8,914 nt of DNA from Candidatus Poribacteria bacterium (lineage in GTDB: Bacteria; Poribacteria; WGA-4E; WGA-3G). The position numbers were made by a program, and so were the translations under genes. The notes beneath the pieces are model-generated. The model was not told the origin of the DNA. It made no database searches and worked only from the letters and a program-made list of their open reading frames with translations. Below are positions 5,037 through 8,914 of this stretch, piece by piece (position 1 is the first letter of the stretch; every line of letters begins with the position of its first letter). The stretch is from positions 1 through 8,914 of the forward strand of contig JAPPDN010000530.1 of assembly GCA_028824575.1 (NCBI GenBank), read 5' to 3'.

Positions 5037-6521
5037 TCAAATATCCGAAAGTGTCAGCATGCTCGCGATATCCGTTGGCAACTGGATACCGGTTTTCCGC
5101 TCAAAGATTGTAATGTTTCCGTATTCGTTATGAAACAAGGCAGTGATATCCAACCCCTTGTTCTTAGCTACATTCAGATCCGCCTTGGCTATATCCCATT
5201 CTTGCAGGTGCAACCATGCTACCCCTCGAGTGTAGTAGGGTGGGTCAAGTTCTGGGTTCAGTTTTATAGCCATATTACTGTCTTCAATTGCAAGTTTAAT
5301 TTCGCCTTTCGACAAATAAACCGAACCTCGGCCCATATAAGCTAGGGGATAGTCTGGCTTCAAGCGAATTGCCTCTTTGAAGTTAGCAATAGCATTTTCA
5401 AAATCACCTCTGTGGTGGTAAGCGGAACCGAGGACACTATGAATTTCGGGCGACTTCAGTCCCATTATTATTGACTTGTTAAAGTCAATAATGGCACTAT
5501 CAAAATTATTCGTGGATAAGTAAACCTCACCTCGCGCACTATAAGCTATAGCATTGCCTCGATCCAATGCGATTGCCTTCGTAAAGTCATCAATAGCTTT
5601 GTTAAGTTCACCTTTGGCCCTGTAAATACTACCGCGCTGGGTATAGGCTAAAGCAGACCTGGGATTGAGTTTTATCGTTTTTGTAGCGTCAGCAATAGCA
5701 TTGTCAAAATCGCCTTCGATGTAGGAAATGAAGCTGCGGGTACTATACGCCTCAGCGAATTGCGGCATCAGGTTTATTCCTTCAGTAAAGGACTTGATTG
5801 CTTTTTGGTGTTTCTCATTTTTTTCTTTAGGGTTTCCGGCCTCATCTGCCTGCTCTTTATAGGTAACACCTTTAGCAAAATTCGCGCGGGCACTCCAGCG
5901 ATTATCTTGACTGCTAACAAATCCATGGAGGTCAGGATAGATGTTTTCAATAGAGATATGGAATTCTCTTTTGAGATAATTTAACAAGGGCTGTTTAACG
6001 GACTGTGGAATAACGATTTCCATGTCTGGTTCAATAAATCCATCAGGAGGTTGGATGAATACACTCTTCTGCACCCTGACGCGACTGGTCGGATCCGGAT
6101 TCTGAGGTTCTCTAATCCAGTCCTTTATCGTCCCAGTTTTTTCTTCTAAGATGACCCTGCCATCTTCAAATGGGAAAGACTCACTGGCGAAAAAGAGGGC
6201 GATGTAATAGTCAGTCGTAAAGTCTATTAAGTTAGTCTTGCCGCCGAAGTGTTGAATTTCAGTTAGAATTTTAAATTCGTCTGTTTCCTTAGTGTACCCT
6301 TTAGCAGCCTCTAATTCTTCTTTTTGAACCTTCTCTATATTAAGGTGTAACATCTTAGCAGCCTCCAATTTTCGGTAGAGGATTGAGGATACTTTCTCAT
6401 AGCGTTTCGGTTCGCCTCGGTAGACATAGCTGCCTGCAGCAGATATTTTCGCTATCTCGCCGATTATTTCTAAAATCTTGTTTAACTCGGTTTGTGGATT
6501 AACTGGGTCTTGTCTGTTCAT
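5037..6521 (-). CDS. FRG-domain protein fused to tetratricopeptide repeats
   Basis: This 494-residue protein has no signal peptide or membrane segment and is likely cytoplasmic. Residues about 30-200 match the FRG domain (Pfam name from its Phe-Arg-Gly motif): YVYRGEP (32-38) opens it, and EFKILTEIQHFGGKTNLIDF (82-101) with ALFFAS (108-113) is the conserved 'H-G-x-x-T-x-L-x-D' segment. The function of FRG is not established. Residues about 212-458 hold roughly six or seven TPR units, for example AYTQRGSIYRAKGELNKAID (292-311) and AYMGRGSVYLSKGEIKLAIE (394-413), usually a protein-binding surface. A 35-residue tail follows (459-494), with FERKTGIQLPTDIASMLT (473-490). The ATG at 6521 sits behind an A-rich stretch with no Shine-Dalgarno. 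The gene is AT-richer than the left-hand genes and is bracketed by inverted copies of one dispersed repeat, both hints of accessory DNA. No partner gene is adjacent. Confidence 0.83.
   Translation of the reverse strand: MNRQDPVNPQTELNKILEIIGEIAKISAAGSYVYRGEPKRYEKVSSILYRKLEAAKMLHLNIEKVQKEELEAAKGYTKETDEFKILTEIQHFGGKTNLIDFTTDYYIALFFASESFPFEDGRVILEEKTGTIKDWIREPQNPDPTSRVRVQKSVFIQPPDGFIEPDMEIVIPQSVKQPLLNYLKREFHISIENIYPDLHGFVSSQDNRWSARANFAKGVTYKEQADEAGNPKEKNEKHQKAIKSFTEGINLMPQFAEAYSTRSFISYIEGDFDNAIADATKTIKLNPRSALAYTQRGSIYRAKGELNKAIDDFTKAIALDRGNAIAYSARGEVYLSTNNFDSAIIDFNKSIIMGLKSPEIHSVLGSAYHHRGDFENAIANFKEAIRLKPDYPLAYMGRGSVYLSKGEIKLAIEDSNMAIKLNPELDPPYYTRGVAWLHLQEWDIAKADLNVAKNKGLDITALFHNEYGNITIFERKTGIQLPTDIASMLTLSDI
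5467..5492. repeat. 11-bp perfect hairpin inside the TPR coding region
   Basis: ATTATTGACTT (5467-5477) is exactly mirrored by AAGTCAATAAT (5482-5492) around a 4-base loop, with two further G-T wobble positions outside. It lies in the codons for a TPR helix (residues about 344-352) and is locally very AT-rich (18 G+C of 60 in 5461-5520). It could be an mRNA hairpin or a chance product of repeated Ile/Asp/Asn/Lys codons. Confidence 0.55.
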
Positions 6522-6578
6522 TTGTTTTTTTTCATACTGATAAAGTAGATCCGGTTCTCACAAGACAGAACAGCCTGC

Positions 6579-6713
6579 CTATCTGGATAACTCGCTAATG
6601 TTTTTAAGTGCCGCACGGGCTTTAGCACGGGACATTTTTGCCCAAACCTTACCGTCAATAACTTTTTCGTTGAAAAGCAAACCCAATTTAAAGATCAATT
6701 TAACAATGCTCTT
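6579..6713 (-). pseudogene. Possible remnant of a small protein gene (C-terminal end)
   Basis: On the minus strand a frame of 44 codons runs from a stop at 6714-6716 to a TAG at 6579-6581. It ends in a peptide that looks like real protein: GKVWAKMSRAKARAAL followed by KNISELSR, basic and helix-prone. The only ATG inside it would give just 18 residues, and the upstream part has no good start. It may be the tail of a decayed gene, a very small protein, or chance. I do not recognise a family. Confidence 0.25.
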
Positions 6714-6756
6714 CTAATGCTCAGATAGTACTTTGTCCTGTTAAATTTTGTGAAAG

Positions 6757-6784
6757 ATTGCGAGCACAGCTCGCTTCTACAGAA
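6757..6784 (-). repeat. Dispersed palindromic repeat, copy 2 (inverted)
   Basis: Read on the minus strand, this is TTCTGTAGAAGCGAGC then TGT and GCTCGC. The stem arms are 6760-6765 and 6769-6774. It mirrors the copy at 4844-4871, so the two form an inverted pair around the FRG-TPR gene. Confidence 0.65.
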
Positions 6785-6896
6785 AATGTCGAAGTGCGTC
6801 AAGTTTTTTCTGGACAGTTGTGGGGCGTTGCCGTGTAGGGTTATAGTTTTCGTATTGCATAGTTATGCCATAACGGTGTATGCATCCGTGAATGTT

Positions 6897-8914
6897 TTAT
6901 TTCGCTATTAACATCTTGCGCGTGGCAGTGAAATCACCTGCAGTCAGCGTATAGAAATACGCACCACTCGCCACAGGTTCACCGAACGCGTTTTTACCAT
7001 CCCAATACGCCGCACGACTGCGGTTTTGGTACTTACCCGCAGCTTGATGCCCAAGCGTCAATGTCCTCACCAACGCACCGTTCATAGCATAGATATGCAG
7101 TGTAACATCCGCACTCTTCGCCAAGTGATACGGTATCCACGTTTCGGGATTGAACGGATTGGGAAAGTTTGGCAAAAGGGCAGTCTCTTTCGGTGTCAAT
7201 GCTACGAGGAGTTGTTTTAAAAATAGGATACCGCGTTGTGAATGCATATCCGTGAGGTTCAATTGCTGAGCAGCGGATAGCCACTGTTTGACCTCTGTAG
7301 CAGTGAGCATTTCTAAGGCTTGCAGATGTAGAGAAGGTGCGGAGGCACTTGTCCCCAATGCGCCAGTGACTAAGACGAGATCAGCAATGTTAACCACACC
7401 ATCAGTGTTCACATCTGCAGCGTTTGATCCTGTCTGACCGAGGTTTGAAGCAACCAACACCAAATCGGTAATGTTAACAGTGCCATCACCGTTCACATCT
7501 CCTTTGAGGACAGTTGGTTCAGTTATTTCAGCGTTTTCAATCTGAGGAGCAAACGTTTCACCTATGCTGTTGGACAAAAGGACATCAGATAATGTCAAAG
7601 TAGATGCCTTTACTGTGATGACTTCAAAGGTGAGTGTAGCGAGGGTGCCGTCACCGTTGCTTTCGCCCGCAAGAGATGCTGCGTTCAGTCTCACAAGATT
7701 CCCTTCCAAAATCGGAGGGACAAAGAATGCGCCATCAGGTAGATAATCACCGTTACTACTTTCCACATAACGGAGGGCGGTGTCGTCGAACTGCACGGTT
7801 GCTTGGTAACCTGCAACATTTTTCCCGTCAGTAATTTTTACGGACAATTTGAGCAGTTGACCAATATTAGGGGACTGCACACTTATAGGTAAAAGACTCA
7901 CCGTGGTGTTTCCCATTGCTGTAGACGTGGTGGTCGTGGGTGTTGTGGTAATGGGTGGTTCGGTGGTAACACTGTGTGTGAGTGTGGGTTCCCCAAATAC
8001 GAAGTGGTCGCATCCCGGGTCGCCGAGGTCATCAACTTTGAGTGTGAGCATCTCTGTACCTTCGGGGATATCGAAAGTGATTTCAGAGTGTCTACCTTCT
8101 GAACCTTGTAAGACCCCGGAGTTATAGATTTCAGTGTCGTCTGCCATAAAGACAACAGTAAGTTTAGCGTAATTTCCACAAGGGTTTGGCATATCGAAAT
8201 GTGCGTGAAAGTTTTCGTAGTCTTTGTTGGAAATATCCCAAACGATGCGGCTATCGGCATGTGCGTAAAAGAAATGTTTCCAGTTATCGCCGCCGAAAGC
8301 GTTAGGTGGGAATAACCCATTAGGTGTCCTTGGGACTAACCCATCTGGTGTTTTCTCCCAAAGTTGTCCCCAAGTTTGCCATTCGGCCTTAGGGTTCGTG
8401 GGTGTAAGTGCGTCTGGTGAGTCATATGCGAGTGTCAGTAACGTTCTGCCAGTAGTGCCGTCTGCGTTCATATCGGTTATAGGGGGCTCAGGGGTCTCAA
8501 TTACAGTGCTGGGTTCAAGGGTGCGGTGCGTGAGTGTGGGTTCACCGAGCACGAAGTGGTCGCATCCTGGGTCGCCGAGGTCATCAACCTTGAGTGTAAG
8601 TGTCTTTGTCCCTTGGGGTATATCAAATTCTATCTCTGTGCCTCTACCGATGTATAGTATACCGGCGTTATAGATTTCGGTAGTATCTGCGTGGAAGGTG
8701 ACATCGATACTGTTTCCACAGAGGTTTGGCATATGGAAGTGTGTGTGAAAGCTTTCGTAGTTTCCGCCACTAATATCGTAAACGATACGGCTGGGTGCGT
8801 GTGCGTAAAAGAAGTGGGTCCAATCTTCGCCGCCGAAAGCGTCAGCTGGGAATAACCCGTTAGGTGTCCTTGGGACTAACCCATCTGGTGTTTTCTCCCA
8901 AAGTTGTCCCCAAG
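6897..8914 (-). CDS. Modular secreted surface protein: NPCBM-like x2, cohesin-like, dockerin, C-terminal sorting-type domain (5' end missing)
   Basis: The frame is open to the right edge, so 671 C-terminal residues are visible and the start and signal peptide lie outside. The ATG at 8732 is internal, since the residues before it match the second repeat. Residues 1-129 and 178-313 (first visible codon = 1) are two copies of a beta-rich module containing WGQLWEKT, FHxHFxMPNxCGN, TEIYN and LKVDDLGDPGCDHF. It resembles NPCBM-type carbohydrate-binding domains and may coordinate calcium. A Thr-rich linker (about 317-332) leads to a cohesin-like domain (337-464), then two dockerin-type calcium loops, GDVNGDGTVNITD and ADVNTDGVVNIAD (about 470-511). 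The last 94 residues (PNPFNPETWIPY, RAAYWDGKN, YFYTLTAGDF) match FlgD-Ig/T9SS type A sorting-like C-termini. The likely role is binding or organising polysaccharide outside the cell. No catalytic domain is visible. Domain boundaries are approximate; the dockerin and C-terminus are firmest, NPCBM least firm. Confidence 0.85.
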   Translation of the reverse strand, partial: WGQLWEKTPDGLVPRTPNGLFPADAFGGEDWTHFFYAHAPSRIVYDISGGNYESFHTHFHMPNLCGNSIDVTFHADTTEIYNAGILYIGRGTEIEFDIPQGTKTLTLKVDDLGDPGCDHFVLGEPTLTHRTLEPSTVIETPEPPITDMNADGTTGRTLLTLAYDSPDALTPTNPKAEWQTWGQLWEKTPDGLVPRTPNGLFPPNAFGGDNWKHFFYAHADSRIVWDISNKDYENFHAHFDMPNPCGNYAKLTVVFMADDTEIYNSGVLQGSEGRHSEITFDIPEGTEMLTLKVDDLGDPGCDHFVFGEPTLTHSVTTEPPITTTPTTTTSTAMGNTTVSLLPISVQSPNIGQLLKLSVKITDGKNVAGYQATVQFDDTALRYVESSNGDYLPDGAFFVPPILEGNLVRLNAASLAGESNGDGTLATLTFEVITVKASTLTLSDVLLSNSIGETFAPQIENAEITEPTVLKGDVNGDGTVNITDLVLVASNLGQTGSNAADVNTDGVVNIADLVLVTGALGTSASAPSLHLQALEMLTATEVKQWLSAAQQLNLTDMHSQRGILFLKQLLVALTPKETALLPNFPNPFNPETWIPYHLAKSADVTLHIYAMNGALVRTLTLGHQAAGKYQNRSRAAYWDGKNAFGEPVASGAYFYTLTAGDFTATRKMLIAK
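7979..8914 (-). repeat. Tandem duplication of about 540 bp within the surface protein gene
   Basis: Copy A (about 7979-8374) and copy B (about 8531-8914, cut by the edge) are in register. The offset is 540 bases at their 5' coding ends and 552 at their 3' ends; the 12-base difference is four codons in the loop after EIYN. Bases 8320-8374 and 8860-8914 are identical over 55 positions, while the middle is more diverged. Further copies may lie beyond 8914. Confidence 0.85.

Larger units (their letters stand above)
6522..6896. other. Intergenic region with a possible gene remnant and one dispersed repeat
   Basis: This stretch separates the surface protein stop from the FRG-TPR start. It contains an open minus-strand segment (6579-6713), the second copy of the GTAGGAGCGAGC-type repeat (6757-6784) and, near 6861-6873, a small GTTAT/ATAAC stem. 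I see no clear rho-independent terminator for the surface protein and no confident promoter for the FRG-TPR gene. Confidence 0.5.

Noticed and set aside
5037..6521. FRG-TPR gene as part of a known anti-phage defence system
   Set aside because: No nuclease, ATPase, reverse transcriptase or other defence partner is adjacent, so the sequence does not support this.
6521..6532. T-run on the plus strand as a terminator
   Set aside because: No stem precedes it on the plus strand, and it is simply the A-rich leader of the minus-strand FRG-TPR gene.
6518..6535. Five-codon leader MKKNK whose stop overlaps the FRG-TPR start (ATGA)
   Set aside because: It is a by-product of an A-rich stretch, with no ribosome-binding site of its own; too short to support.
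7898..8320. Minus-strand alternative frame of about 140 codons
   Set aside because: It overlaps the NPCBM-like and linker codons of the real gene in another frame; its Pro/Thr/Ser-rich content comes from the linker.
6897..8732. ATG at 8732 as the true start of the surface protein
   Set aside because: The 60 codons before it are open and match the equivalent part of the second repeat copy, so the ATG is internal.
7979..8914. CRISPR-like repetition
   Set aside because: The repeats are about 540 bp, coding and in frame; there are no short regular repeats with spacers.

Overview
The window most resembles a genome fragment from Candidatus Poribacteria or a close relative. The main reason is the large protein at the right end. 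It combines NPCBM-like carbohydrate-binding modules, a cohesin-like domain, a dockerin pair and a C-terminal module with PNPFNPETWIPY, RAAYWDGKN and ASGAYFYTLTAGD motifs, a style I associate with that phylum. The fusion of an FRG domain to TPRs ending in a short '..LPTDIASMLT..' tail, and intergenic palindromes of the 'GTAGGAGCGAGC' and 'GGGCAATAAATTGCCC' kind, fit the same picture. The assignment rests on recognition, not on a search.

Layout, left to right. Bases 1-568 are the 3' part of an IS200/IS605-type element: the C-terminal third or so of a TnpB nuclease and the right-end hairpin, probably with an omega-RNA. Next comes a short regulatory stretch with a Fur-box-like sequence nested inside a perfect 9-bp inverted repeat. 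It leads into two plus-strand genes: a xylose-isomerase-like TIM-barrel enzyme (707-1759) and a short-LID adenylate-kinase-like protein (1846-2496).

From 2544 onward every gene is on the minus strand. A GNAT acetyltransferase (4211-4744) overlaps by 4 bases a GT-C/GT39-type membrane glycosyltransferase (2544-4214), so the two are probably one transcription unit. A repeat-bearing intergenic region (4745-5036) follows, then an FRG-TPR protein (5037-6521) that is visibly more AT-rich than the genes at the left. A 375-base gap (6522-6896) holds a possible gene remnant and a second, inverted copy of one intergenic repeat. The window ends inside the large modular surface protein (6897 to beyond 8914), which carries a tandem duplication of about 540 bp.

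The genes do not form one obvious pathway. The isomerase and kinase-like pair are plausible housekeeping or carbon-metabolism genes. The glycosyltransferase/acetyltransferase pair suggests envelope glycan or lipid modification. The modular protein suggests extracellular carbohydrate binding or scaffolding. The least explained parts are the FRG-TPR gene bracketed by inverted dispersed repeats, the compound three-stem palindrome beside it, and the isomerase in which one metal-ligand Asp is replaced by His. I found no rRNA, tRNA, CRISPR array or complete recognised defence locus.
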